DNA from: an uncultured Muribaculaceae bacterium | GTDB taxonomy: Bacteria; Bacteroidota; Bacteroidia; Bacteroidales; Muribaculaceae | Length of the DNA: 64,000 nt | Assembly (NCBI GenBank): GCA_905233915.1 | Contig: CAJOFM010000007.1 | Span: 62,001 to 126,000, forward strand | Direction of reading: 5' to 3' | Shown here: positions 9,430 through 17,810 of the stretch, piece by piece | How positions within the stretch are numbered: the first letter of the stretch is position 1 | Layout of the letters: every line of letters begins with the position of its first letter | Notes under the pieces: model-generated | Told to the model about the DNA's origin: nothing | The model's database searches: none | The model's input: only the letters and a program-made list of their open reading frames with translations | Translations under genes and position numbers: made by a program

Positions 9430-10674
9430 TCAGTCCAGCTTGTGGATGATGAGACCCGAACGCAGCTTGGGCTCAAACCAAGTGGCCTTGGGAGGCATGA
9501 TCTTGCCGCTGTCGGCGATGTCAATGATCTGCTTCATGGTCACGGGATAGAGCGCCAAAGCCATCTTCATCTCGCCACTGTCAACACGCTGCTTCAACTC
9601 GCCCAGGCCGCGGATGCCGCCAACGAAGTCGATGCGCTTGTCGGTGCGCAGGTCGGTGATGCCCAGGATGTCACGCAGGATGTAGTCGCTGCTGATGGTC
9701 ACGTCGAGCACGCCGATGGGATCGTTGTCGTCATAGGTGCCTTCCTTGGCGGTCAGCGAGTACCACTTGCCACCCAGATACAGTGAGAAGTTGTGCAGCT
9801 TGGCGGGCTTGTAAATCTCGGTGCCCTTCTCCTCGACGATGAATTTGTCGGCCAGCTTCTCGAGGAACTGCTCCTCGGTGTTGCCGTTCAAGTCAACAAC
9901 CACGCGGTTGTAGTCCATGACCTTCAGGTGTGACTGGGGGAAGCATACTGCCAGCAGGTAGTTGTACTCCTCGGTGCCGTTGTGGTTGGGGTCGGCCTTA
10001 GCCTTCTCCTCGCCCACGTGAGCGGCAGCAGCGGTGCGGTGGTGACCGTCGGCAATGTACAGGTAAGGAATCTCACCGAACTCACGGGTGATGGTATCGA
10101 TGGTCTCCTTGTCCTTGATGACCCACAGGGTGTGGCCGATGCCGTCCTCGCTCACGAAGTCATACTCGGGAGTGGTCTGGGCGGTGCGGTCGATGATGTC
10201 CTCGAGGATACGGTTATCGGGGAATGCCAGGAATACCGGCTCGATGTTGGCGTTGTTGATCTCGATGTGGTGCATGCGGTCAGCCTCTTTCTCGCGGCGG
10301 GTGAGCTCATGCTTCTTGATGTGGCCGGTGAGGTAGTCCTCAACACTGGCACCAACTACAAATCCGTACTGAGTGCGGCCATCCATAGTCTGTGCATAGA
10401 TGTAGTAGCAGTCCTGGGTGTCTTGAACCAGCCAGCCCTTGTCCTGGAACTTCTTGAAGTTCTCAACGGCCTTGTCATAGACCTTGGGCTCGTGTTCGCC
10501 AGTACCGGGCTCGAAGTCGATTTCGGGCTTAATGATGTGATACAGGGACATTTCGTTGTCACCAGCCTCGGCACGTGCCTCCTCGCTTGAGAGGACGTCA
10601 TAGGGCTTGGATGCTACTTTTTCTACATACTCTTTCGGCGGTCTCACGCCACGGAACGGTTTTACTTTAGCCAT
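9430..10674 (-). CDS. DUF1015 family protein
   Basis: A 414-residue protein that opens MAKVKPFRGVRPPKEYVEKV and carries the family hallmark PYLYIADGHHRTAAAAHVGE at about residues 205-224. DUF1015 proteins are widespread and of unknown biochemical function; the name of the family is all I can support. In many genomes they lie by serA and serC, but no serine synthesis gene is seen here. It follows the Fur gene by 35 bases with no promoter visible between them, so it may be on the fur transcript. Confidence 0.88.
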   Translation of the reverse strand: MAKVKPFRGVRPPKEYVEKVASKPYDVLSSEEARAEAGDNEMSLYHIIKPEIDFEPGTGEHEPKVYDKAVENFKKFQDKGWLVQDTQDCYYIYAQTMDGRTQYGFVVGASVEDYLTGHIKKHELTRREKEADRMHHIEINNANIEPVFLAFPDNRILEDIIDRTAQTTPEYDFVSEDGIGHTLWVIKDKETIDTITREFGEIPYLYIADGHHRTAAAAHVGEEKAKADPNHNGTEEYNYLLAVCFPQSHLKVMDYNRVVVDLNGNTEEQFLEKLADKFIVEEKGTEIYKPAKLHNFSLYLGGKWYSLTAKEGTYDDNDPIGVLDVTISSDYILRDILGITDLRTDKRIDFVGGIRGLGELKQRVDSGEMKMALALYPVTMKQIIDIADSGKIMPPKATWFEPKLRSGLIIHKLD

Positions 10675-10709
10675 GATAAATGATTGGTTTAAAAAGTATT
10701 AATAGGTTA

Positions 10710-11225
10710 TTAAAGTTGCTTGTCTCTCTTGTTCTTTTTTGTGGTTGATTGCTTGGCGCGTTTCAGCTTCCGGGCACAGGTGCTGCATGTGCCATAGACA
10801 TACAGGCTGTAGTGGTCGGCGTTGAACGCATTGTAACGGCGGGCATTCATGAACGCCGCAAAGTTTGGGTCCCTTGTCTCCTTGACTCTCCCGCAGGAGG
10901 TGCAGATCAAGTGGGTGTGCGGCAGGGTGATGCGTTCATACTGTGCCTGCATGCCTTCAAATACATGTCGGCGCAATATTTGGGCATCCATGAGCAACTC
11001 AACAGTGTTATATACCGTTGAGCGGCTTACCCTGAAGCCGTCGCTGTCGACGAGCTGCTGGAGCCCCTCGATCGTGAACAGACCATTGATGTTGAGGATG
11101 TGTTGCAGGATGGCATAACGCTCGGTGGTCTTGCGCATGCCATGCTCGTCAAGATAGTCACTGAACCTGCGTACAAAAGGGTTGGTGCTATCAACAAAAT
11201 CCTCGATATTTGGAACGGTCGTCAT
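10710..11225 (-). CDS. Fur-family metal- or peroxide-responsive repressor
   Basis: The frame is open to 11264, but I choose the ATG at 11225 because a strong promoter lies across the upstream codons (11234-11265). The product is about 171 residues. The winged helix is at FSDYLDEHGMRKTTERYAIL through SRSTVYNTVELLM. The dimerisation domain has the metal-binding pattern HTHLICTSCG and a second CSTC pair for a structural zinc. The C-terminus is very basic (KLKRAKQSTTKKNKRDKQ). Whether it is Fur, PerR or Zur cannot be told from sequence alone. It lies between a HAD hydrolase and DUF1015. Confidence 0.9.
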   Translation of the reverse strand: MTTVPNIEDFVDSTNPFVRRFSDYLDEHGMRKTTERYAILQHILNINGLFTIEGLQQLVDSDGFRVSRSTVYNTVELLMDAQILRRHVFEGMQAQYERITLPHTHLICTSCGRVKETRDPNFAAFMNARRYNAFNADHYSLYVYGTCSTCARKLKRAKQSTTKKNKRDKQL

Positions 11226-11233
11226 CGGTGTGA

Positions 11234-11265
11234 CAAAAGTACAACCTTTTTTGGAATCGAGCAAA
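11234..11265 (-). promoter_or_regulatory. Promoter of the Fur-family gene
   Basis: TTTG (plus-strand CAAA at 11262-11265) lies 20 bases before TACTTTTG (11234-11241), a full match to the Bacteroidetes consensus. Expected transcription start is about 11228-11230, only 3-5 bases before the chosen ATG, so the mRNA would be almost leaderless. Confidence 0.75.
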
Positions 11266-11282
11266 GAAATGATGTAATAAAA

Positions 11283-11936
11283 CTATTCTCTGGAAACACA
11301 GTTAATCACCTGCTCAATATCCAGCTCACTCACCGAGTGGGCGGTCATGTCGCTCAACTGGCTCACTTCATCGATTGTGAGGGTTGTGGCAATGCCGATG
11401 ACCTTAGCACCCGAAGCCCTCCCGGCAATCAATCCGTTACGGGAATCCTCAAAGACGATGCAGTCCCGTATGTCGATGCCCAGCAGTTTGGCTCCCATCA
11501 GGAAACAGTCAGGGTCGGGCTTGGCCTTAGTGACCATGTCACCGGTGATGATGTGGTCAAACAATGTGGGGAACTCGGGATGTTGCCGATAGAGCGATTG
11601 CATCTTCTTGCGGTCACTTGAAGTGACGATAGCCATGGGGATACCTGAGTCGCGCAGGCGTTTCACAAACTCCAACGCGCCGGGGAAGAATTCATACCGC
11701 ATGTTGCGCTCGTAATCCAGCAGTCTATCAAGCACTTGCTGCCGCACCTCATCAGTATCAAAGTAACCGAGAATACGCGTCAGGTGAAACCCCTTGATAA
11801 AGCTGGCGAAATTCTCAACTCCAGTGGGGTAATCCTTATCCATTTGGTCCCAAAAGATGGTGTACAGTCCCTCGCTGTCCAGCAACACGCCATCCAGGTC
11901 AAAGAGCACTCCGCATTTTTTAGCCATTTCGCTCAT
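11283..11936 (-). CDS. HAD-superfamily hydrolase, beta-phosphoglucomutase-like
   Basis: A 217-residue HAD phosphatase. Motif I is FDLDGVLLDSEG (residues 12-23), the cap domain is alpha-helical (about 24-95), motif II is IVTSSDRKKM, motif III is TKAKPDPDCFLMGAKLLGI and motif IV is CIVFEDSRNGLIAG. This is the subfamily I layout of beta-phosphoglucomutases and small sugar-phosphate phosphatases; the substrate cannot be assigned. It diverges from the FAD oxidoreductase gene at 12023. Confidence 0.88.
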   Translation of the reverse strand: MSEMAKKCGVLFDLDGVLLDSEGLYTIFWDQMDKDYPTGVENFASFIKGFHLTRILGYFDTDEVRQQVLDRLLDYERNMRYEFFPGALEFVKRLRDSGIPMAIVTSSDRKKMQSLYRQHPEFPTLFDHIITGDMVTKAKPDPDCFLMGAKLLGIDIRDCIVFEDSRNGLIAGRASGAKVIGIATTLTIDEVSQLSDMTAHSVSELDIEQVINCVSRE

Positions 11937-11964
11937 GATAATCTTCTTCTAATGATTTAAGTCG

Positions 11965-11972
11965 CAAAATTA
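11965..11972 (-). promoter_or_regulatory. -7 box for the HAD hydrolase
   Basis: TAATTTTG followed by C on the minus strand, 29 bases before the ATG. The -33 element is not evident. It faces a plus-strand box 23 bases away. Confidence 0.5.
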
Positions 11973-11994
11973 GTGAAATTCGGGCTATTTTCAC

Positions 11995-12002
11995 TATTTT
12001 TG
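11995..12002 (+). promoter_or_regulatory. -7 box for the FAD oxidoreductase
   Basis: TATTTTTG, 20 bases before the ATG at 12023. It fits TAnnTTTG and forms the other half of a divergent pair. Confidence 0.5.
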
Positions 12003-12022
12003 TGGCATAATTCATCACGACT

Positions 12023-13597
12023 ATGATTCAGGAACTGCAATTACGCGTTAGTCCGCGCACGGCGGCAAGCATGGGCGAGATTGCCCAGCACCTTGCTAAA
12101 TATAACGACATCCCTGCCCAGAGCATCCAGGGCATCAGGATATTGAAACGCTCTATTGACGCTCGGCAGCGCAATGTGGTGGTTAACCTCAAGGTCCGCG
12201 TCTATATCGATGAACCGATGACTCAGGACTATCTGGTGCCGCCCATTGAGTATGTGCCAGTTGACGGCAAACGCCAAGCCATCGTTGTGGGAATGGGGCC
12301 GGGCGGTTTGTTTGCGGCGCTCAGGCTCATTGAGTTGGGCATCAAACCCATCGTCCTGGAACGTGGCAAGGATGTGCTGCAACGCCGCGTGGATGCTTCC
12401 CGCATCCAGCGCGAGGGCATTGTGGACCCTGAAAGCAACTATTGCTATGGTGAGGGTGGGGCAGGAGCCTACAGCGACGGTAAACTATACACCCGCAGCA
12501 AGAAACGCGGCTCGGTGGAGCGTGTCTTGGGCATCTTTGTCCAGCATGGCGCGCGTGAAGACATCCTCATCGACGCCCATCCCCACATCGGCAGCGACAA
12601 GTTGCCAGGTGTCATCAAGGCCATGCGTGAAACTATCCTGAGGTGTGGCGGTGAGGTTCATTTCCAGACCCGTGTCACCCGCCTCATTGTCGAGGATGGT
12701 AAGGTTGCTGGCGTGGAAACCGCTGCGGGTGAGCGTTTTGACGGCCCCGTGATTTTGGCCACAGGCCACTCGGCACGCGATGTCTATCAGATGCTATATG
12801 ACAGCGATATCACTGTCGAGGCCAAGGGCATTGCGGTGGGTGTGCGACTGGAGCATCCCCAACGCTTCATCGACCAGATCCAATATCATAGTGTGCTGGG
12901 TCGCGGTGAGTACCTGCCGGCGGCCGAGTACAACTTTGTCACTCAAGTGGATCACCGTGGTGTGTATTCATTCTGTATGTGTCCCGGGGGCTTTGTCGTG
13001 CCTGCTGTGAGCGAGACCGATGGGCTGGTGGTTAACGGCATGTCGCCCAGTAACCGCGGTTCGCATTGGGCCAACTCGGGTATGGTCGTTGAACTGCACC
13101 CCGAGGACTTGCCCGATGAATACAAGAAATATGGTGTGTTGGCAATGATGATGTTCCAGCGCGACATGGAGCGCCGGGCCTTTGCCGAGGCGGGCAATAC
13201 CCTCATCGCTGGCGCCCAACGCATGAAGGATTTTGTGGACGGCAAGCCTTCCCGCAACATCCCGCCGTCATCCTATCTGCCTGGTGTCCAGTCTTCAAGG
13301 CTTGACCTGTGGATGCCGTCGATTGTCGCTAACCGCCTGCGCAAGGGTTTCAAGGTCTTCGGTAAGAACGCCCGCGGATTCCTGACCAATGATGCCATCG
13401 TCATTGGAGTAGAGACCCGCACATCATCCCCCCTGCGCATCCCTCGCGACCAGGAGCTGCTCCACCATGTCACGCTGCAGGGGCTCTATCCCTGCGGTGA
13501 GGGTGCTGGCTATGCTGGAGGCATAGTTTCCAGCGCCATCGACGGCGAACGTTGTGCCGAGGCCCTCGCCGAAACGCTAAAACAACAAGTTTATTAA
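12023..13597 (+). CDS. NAD(P)/FAD-dependent oxidoreductase (COG2509 type)
   Basis: A 524-residue flavoprotein. An N-terminal region of about 85 residues precedes the dinucleotide fold VVGMGPGGLFAALRLIELG (about residues 89-107). Further FAD contacts are YGEGGAGAYSDGKLYTRSK and the C-terminal PCGEGAGYAGGIVSSAIDG. This layout matches the uncharacterised FAD-dependent dehydrogenase family often described as aminoacetone-oxidase-like; the substrate is unknown. It is a single-gene unit with its own promoter. Confidence 0.85.
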   Translation: MIQELQLRVSPRTAASMGEIAQHLAKYNDIPAQSIQGIRILKRSIDARQRNVVVNLKVRVYIDEPMTQDYLVPPIEYVPVDGKRQAIVVGMGPGGLFAALRLIELGIKPIVLERGKDVLQRRVDASRIQREGIVDPESNYCYGEGGAGAYSDGKLYTRSKKRGSVERVLGIFVQHGAREDILIDAHPHIGSDKLPGVIKAMRETILRCGGEVHFQTRVTRLIVEDGKVAGVETAAGERFDGPVILATGHSARDVYQMLYDSDITVEAKGIAVGVRLEHPQRFIDQIQYHSVLGRGEYLPAAEYNFVTQVDHRGVYSFCMCPGGFVVPAVSETDGLVVNGMSPSNRGSHWANSGMVVELHPEDLPDEYKKYGVLAMMMFQRDMERRAFAEAGNTLIAGAQRMKDFVDGKPSRNIPPSSYLPGVQSSRLDLWMPSIVANRLRKGFKVFGKNARGFLTNDAIVIGVETRTSSPLRIPRDQELLHHVTLQGLYPCGEGAGYAGGIVSSAIDGERCAEALAETLKQQVY

Positions 13598-13601
13598 TAA
13601 A

Positions 13602-13624
13602 ACATCAATTTTTTTTCTTGATGT
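13602..13624 (+). terminator. Possible weak terminator
   Basis: ACATCAA pairs with TTGATGT around a T-rich loop, just after the oxidoreductase stop. There is no T run after the stem, so termination is uncertain. Confidence 0.35.
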
Positions 13625-13691
13625 GCACAATATGGCGCGCTTTTTGCAGTTATCTATGCGTTAAAGTTTAATTTTAATACATCACACTCTC

Positions 13692-14396
13692 ATGAAACAG
13701 AAAGAAGTTATTGCTGCAGCCCTTATCGCATTGAGCGTTTTTTGCTTGGGCTGGTTCATCAAGGCTGGTATTGATGATTTTGCAAGTAAGGACCGCAAGG
13801 TCAGTGTGAAAGGTCTTGCCGAGCAGGAAGTCCCTGCCGACAAGGTGACATGGCCCATCGTCTCCAAGGAGGTGGGCAACGACTTGCCCGGACTCTATGA
13901 GCGCATTGGTTCCACTCAGGCCAAAATCAAGGCGTTTTTGATTAAGGGTGGTGTCAAGGAAGAGGAGATTAGCTTTAATGCTCCACAAGTGGTCGATTTG
14001 ACGGCGCGCGAGTATGATTCGGGCAACAGGGCCTATCGATACATCGTGACTTCGGTGCTTACCGTGACGAGCAAGAATGTGGACCAGGTGCGCAAACTCA
14101 TCTCCAAGCAAGGCGATCTCTTGCGTGAGGGTGTGGCCATCACAGGTGACAGCTACGAGAACCAGATTAGATATGAGTTTGAAGCTTTCAAGGAGATGAA
14201 GCCCAAGATGATGCAGGAGGCGATAGAGAATGCCCAAGCCACCGCCGAGCAGTTTGCTAAGAATTCACACAGCAAGCTCAATAAGATTGTGAATGCTGAC
14301 CAGGGCCAGTTCTCCATTGAGAATCGCGACGAGTACACTCCTTGGATCAAAAAGGTTCGCGTGGTTACTACCGTCACTTACTCGCTCAAGAACTAA
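13692..14396 (+). CDS. SIMPL (DUF541) domain protein, membrane-anchored
   Basis: A 234-residue protein with an N-terminal hydrophobic segment ([19 protein letters not shown]) that is either an uncleaved anchor or a signal peptide, followed by the SIMPL core: [20 protein letters not shown] and [20 protein letters not shown]. Related proteins lie in the periplasm or outer envelope; their function is poorly known. It converges on umuC, and its probable terminator lies inside the umuC 3' coding end. Confidence 0.82.
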   Translation: MKQKEVIAAALIALSVFCLGWFIKAGIDDFASKDRKVSVKGLAEQEVPADKVTWPIVSKEVGNDLPGLYERIGSTQAKIKAFLIKGGVKEEEISFNAPQVVDLTAREYDSGNRAYRYIVTSVLTVTSKNVDQVRKLISKQGDLLREGVAITGDSYENQIRYEFEAFKEMKPKMMQEAIENAQATAEQFAKNSHSKLNKIVNADQGQFSIENRDEYTPWIKKVRVVTTVTYSLKN

Positions 14397-14424
14397 CCAA
14401 TTAACAGATTATTTTAATTCACGA

Positions 14425-15774
14425 TTATAGAGGGTCTAGTTGATCTAGATCCTCTAATTTTTCTATACTATCAAGTCTTTCTAAATCGCTAGAAGTGCTA
14501 TCGGGAGAATGGGGATCAATCATCCCGGTGTAGAAGTGGAGGGTTTGGCTCATGGTATTGAAGTGCTTCTGGTTAGGTGACCATTCTCCACGTTGTATTC
14601 CTGGGGCAAGTTTAATCGAGCGACGGCCATACATGTTATTGATGCTGTCGATGCTGGTCATCAGTCGGCGAAGCTTGCCGTGGTCGTCGGGGTCAAACAC
14701 GTTGAGCTGGATGCCTCCGCCATGCTGGATGTCAAGAGCCATCACCCCGGCCTTGCGGTAGCCAAAACCGTCGCGCCAGATGTTATTGAAGGCATTGAGC
14801 GCTTGTCGCACGATGGTCATCGTGTCACTCGACGGGGTCGCGAGTTGCAGTTGGCACGAGTTGGAGTAGAACGGTAGGTCCTCGCGGAAACGGTCACCTC
14901 TCACGTAGGTCATGATGCTCCCTGCCACACTTCCCTCGTCACGCAACTGCCGTGCTGTGCGTTCTGCAAAGCTGACAATGGCATCAGCAATCTCTTCACG
15001 GTCGGTAAGCACTTTGCCAAAGGTGCGTGATGTCATGATGGTCTTGTGGGCGATGTCCACGGGGTTGGCAATCTGGCAGTCGTGCCCCATGAGTTCGCGC
15101 TGGGTACGCTCCACGGTTACCGAGTACAATGACCGCACCAATGATGGCGGCATTTTCACAAAGTCGGCGGCCGTCATGATGCCTCGTGATTTAAGTTTGG
15201 CTGATAGCCTGCGTCCGATGCCCCATACGTCTTCGATAGCCGTGCGGCGCAGGATGATGTCGATCGCTTCAGGGCGCACGAGCCAATAGACGCCATCGGT
15301 GATGCGAGGGTCTCGTTTCGCAATGTGGTTAGCAACCTTGGCAAGTGTGCGGGACGGGGCAAAGCCAATGCTAACGGGGATTCCAACATATTGCTTGACT
15401 TTTTTCACCACTTCGGCCATCACGCGATGACTGGTTTCTACATCCTCATGAGGCAAGAGGAAAAATGCTTCATCGACAGAGTATTGTTGCAGGTTCTCGA
15501 CCTCCTGGCTGAGAATTTTCATCACGCGGTCGGACAGGTCACGGTACAGGATGTGTCGCGCCGACAGTTGAATGATTTGACGTGGGTCAGTGTATTCCTT
15601 GATTTTAAAGGCTGGGCAACCCATAGGGATGCCTGCAGCCTTGGCCTCGTTGCTGCGGGCAATCACGCAACCGTCGTTGTTGGAGAGGACAACGACCTTC
15701 TTGCCATTGAGCCTGGGGTCAAACACCCGCTCACAAGACACAAAGAAGTTATTGCAGTCAACAAGCCCGTACAT
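14425..15774 (-). CDS. umuC: Y-family translesion DNA polymerase, UmuC type
   Basis: A 449-residue polymerase beginning MYGLVDCNNFFVSCERVFDP, with catalytic acids also in YSVDEAFFLLPHEDV. VLSNNDGCVIARSNEAKA and IPVSIGFAPSRTLAKVANHI are typical of UmuC rather than DinB. The C-terminus ends in an acidic low-complexity tail (DLERLDSIEKLEDLDQLDPL). UmuC normally works with UmuD, but no umuD or lexA-like gene is beside it. The upstream gene is an ABC-F ATPase, and the 127 bases between are filled with 7-nt repeats. I see no promoter of the usual type, so expression may depend on read-through. Confidence 0.93.
   Translation of the reverse strand: MYGLVDCNNFFVSCERVFDPRLNGKKVVVLSNNDGCVIARSNEAKAAGIPMGCPAFKIKEYTDPRQIIQLSARHILYRDLSDRVMKILSQEVENLQQYSVDEAFFLLPHEDVETSHRVMAEVVKKVKQYVGIPVSIGFAPSRTLAKVANHIAKRDPRITDGVYWLVRPEAIDIILRRTAIEDVWGIGRRLSAKLKSRGIMTAADFVKMPPSLVRSLYSVTVERTQRELMGHDCQIANPVDIAHKTIMTSRTFGKVLTDREEIADAIVSFAERTARQLRDEGSVAGSIMTYVRGDRFREDLPFYSNSCQLQLATPSSDTMTIVRQALNAFNNIWRDGFGYRKAGVMALDIQHGGGIQLNVFDPDDHGKLRRLMTSIDSINNMYGRRSIKLAPGIQRGEWSPNQKHFNTMSQTLHFYTGMIDPHSPDSTSSDLERLDSIEKLEDLDQLDPL
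14428..14462 (+). terminator. Terminator of the SIMPL gene, inside the umuC coding end
   Basis: TAGAGG-g-TCTAG and CTAGA-t-CCTCTA form a stem around ttgat, followed by ATTTTT. It lies 31 bases after the SIMPL stop and encodes the last ten or so residues of UmuC on the other strand. Confidence 0.7.
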
Positions 15775-15782
15775 CTTTTTTT

Positions 15783-15909
15783 CAGTGAACAGTTAACAGT
15801 GAACAATTAATAGTTAATAGATAATAGATATTCAACTCCTAACTTCTAACTCCTAACTTCTAACTTCTAACTTCTAACTTCTAACTCCTAACTTCTAACT
15901 CCTAACTCT
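15783..15909. repeat. Heptanucleotide array between the ABC-F stop and umuC start
   Basis: From 15840 to 15909 there are ten in-register units TAACTYC (TAACTTC, TAACTCC, last TAACTCT). From 15783 to about 15838 the 7-base period continues with diverged units (CAGTGAA, CAGTTAA, CAATTAA, TAGTTAA, TAGATAA). On the gene strand each strong unit reads GRAGTTAG, so TAG recurs every 7 bases and falls in all three frames. The ABC-F stop codon (15902-15904) is part of the array. The array fills nearly the whole gap. Confidence 0.95.
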
Positions 15910-17770
15910 CAGAGAGTTCCAGCCAGCGCATCTCTTTCTCATCAAGCAGGTCTTTGACCTCCTGGTAACGGGCGGCTTTGGCGGCCACGTCGTCTAGAGT
16001 TTCGCCACTTGCAAACAGTGCGTCCAATTCGGCTTTTTCCTTATTGAGGGCCTCGATATCGATATTAAGCTGCTCGAGTTCGCGTTGTTCCTTGTAACTG
16101 AGCCGTTTCTGTTCGCTACGGTTCGCCCAGGTGTTCTCCTTGGGCTTGGCAATCTCCAGCTCTTTGGCGCGTTGAGCAGCCTCCTGCTCGTGGCGTTGTT
16201 TCCAGGCACGGTACTCGCTGTAGTTGCCAGGAAAGTCCTTGACATGACCATTGCCTGTGAACACAAAGGTGTGATCCACCGTGCGGTCCATGAAGAAACG
16301 GTCGTGGCTCACGATGATGACGCATCCGTTGAACTGCGACAAGTATTCCTCCAAAATCTCCAGCGTGGAGATGTCGAGGTCGTTGGTAGGCTCGTCGAGA
16401 ATGAGGAAATTGGGCTTGGTCATCAGCACCATCGCCAGGTAGAGCCTGCGGCGTTCGCCACCACTCAATTTTGCGATATACTTCTGCTGGTCTTGAGGCG
16501 TGAACAGGAAGTGGTTTAACCACGCCATGGCGGTGTAGTGGTGCTTCTCATCAAAGTAGATGTACTCGGCCACGTCGCGCACGGCATCAATCACGCGCTT
16601 GCCCTCGTCAAACTGCATGCCTTCTTGGCTGTAGTGGGCAAATTTCACCGTTTCGCCGATCTCGAAGTAGCCGCTGTCGGGCTTGACGATGTCGAGCAGC
16701 AACTTGATGAATGTGGTCTTGCCCACACCGTTATCACCCACGATGCCCAACTTCTCGTAGCGGGCAAACGTGTAGTTGAAATCGTCAAGAATCACCTTGT
16801 CGCCGAAGCGCTTGCTCACATGATGGGCGGTGAAGATTTTCTTGCCGATGTAGGCACTCTTGACATTCAATTCCACCTCGCCGTCATCACGGCGTTGCTG
16901 GGCCCGTTCTTGCAGGTCATAGAAAGCGTCGATGCGGTACTGTGCCTTGTGGGCTCGTGCCTGAGGCTGGCGACGCATCCAGTCCAGCTCGGTGCGCAAC
17001 AGGTTGCGGGCGCGTTCCACTTGGGCGTTTTGTGCCTCGATGCGTTCGGCGCGCTTCTCGAGATAGTAGTTATAGTTGCCACTATAGGAGAAAATGGAGT
17101 GCTGATCCATCTCCAGGATGCGATTGCAGATGTTGTCCAGGAAGTAACGGTCGTGTGTTACCATCAGCAGGGTGACACGGCTGCGTTGCAGGTAGTTCTC
17201 CAGCCACTCGATCATATCGATGTCGAGGTGGTTGGTCGGCTCGTCGAGGATGAGCATTTGGGGATCGTCGATGAGTAACCGCGCCAGAGCCACACGCTTG
17301 ACCTGGCCGCCACTTAACTCCTTGACAGGCTGGTTATAGTCGGTGATTTTTAGCTGGGTAAGAATTTGCTTGAACCGTTCCTCGTAGTCCCAAGCGACAT
17401 TAGCGTCCATCGCCTGGATGGCCACTGTCATGGCATCGCTGTCACCAGTGCGCAGGGCCTCCTCATAGTCATGGATGGCTGCTGACCGTGGGTCATCGCC
17501 GTGCAAGCAGGCATCCAGCACAGTGTGTGCACCGCCCAGGTCTGGCAACTGTGGCAGGTAACCCACGCGCAGGTTGTTGCGGTAGATGACCGTGCCGCTG
17601 TCCTGTGAAGCGACGCCGGCGATGATATCGAGCAGGGTGGACTTGCCCGTGCCGTTTTTGGCGATGAGTCCGATCTTTTCTCCCTCGGCCACGCCAAAGG
17701 TGATGTCCTCAAAGAGCACATCAACCCCAAAGGCTTTGCTCAGCCCCTCAACCTGCAAATAACTCACCAT
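15902..17770 (-). CDS. ABC-F family ATPase, Uup-like
   Basis: About 622 residues from the ATG at 17770 (MVSYLQVEGLSKAFGVDVLF); an in-frame ATG at 17800 lies inside a hairpin and is unlikely. There are two ATPase domains: Walker A GLIAKNGTGKSTLLDI with signature ELSGGQVKRVALAR, and Walker A GIVGDNGVGKTTFIKLLL with signature KLSGGERRRLYLAM. A linker between them is arginine-rich (MRRQPQARAHKAQYR), and the C-terminus is a coiled coil (about 540-620). There are no membrane segments. ABC-F proteins act on ribosomes or, in Uup, on replication intermediates. The C-terminal coiled coil favours Uup. Confidence 0.9.
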   Translation of the reverse strand: MVSYLQVEGLSKAFGVDVLFEDITFGVAEGEKIGLIAKNGTGKSTLLDIIAGVASQDSGTVIYRNNLRVGYLPQLPDLGGAHTVLDACLHGDDPRSAAIHDYEEALRTGDSDAMTVAIQAMDANVAWDYEERFKQILTQLKITDYNQPVKELSGGQVKRVALARLLIDDPQMLILDEPTNHLDIDMIEWLENYLQRSRVTLLMVTHDRYFLDNICNRILEMDQHSIFSYSGNYNYYLEKRAERIEAQNAQVERARNLLRTELDWMRRQPQARAHKAQYRIDAFYDLQERAQQRRDDGEVELNVKSAYIGKKIFTAHHVSKRFGDKVILDDFNYTFARYEKLGIVGDNGVGKTTFIKLLLDIVKPDSGYFEIGETVKFAHYSQEGMQFDEGKRVIDAVRDVAEYIYFDEKHHYTAMAWLNHFLFTPQDQQKYIAKLSGGERRRLYLAMVLMTKPNFLILDEPTNDLDISTLEILEEYLSQFNGCVIIVSHDRFFMDRTVDHTFVFTGNGHVKDFPGNYSEYRAWKQRHEQEAAQRAKELEIAKPKENTWANRSEQKRLSYKEQRELEQLNIDIEALNKEKAELDALFASGETLDDVAAKAARYQEVKDLLDEKEMRWLELSES

Positions 17771-17783
17771 ATCCTGTCCCGTA

Positions 17784-17804
17784 TGCCGTGGCACCGCCAC
17801 GGCA
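17784..17804. repeat. Perfect triloop hairpin after the M18 peptidase stop
   Basis: TGCCGTGGC-ACC-GCCACGGCA, a 9-bp perfect stem with a 3-base loop, begins 6 bases after the peptidase stop. A near copy lies at 55425-55445. No T run follows on the minus strand. Confidence 0.85.
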
Positions 17805-17810
17805 ATAAAA

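Noticed and set aside
13651..13659. -7 box for the SIMPL gene
   Set aside because: TATCTATGC differs from TAnnTTTGC at one position and lacks a -33 element.
15783..15909. Possible CRISPR array
   Set aside because: Units are only 7 bases with no spacers, and no cas gene lies near.
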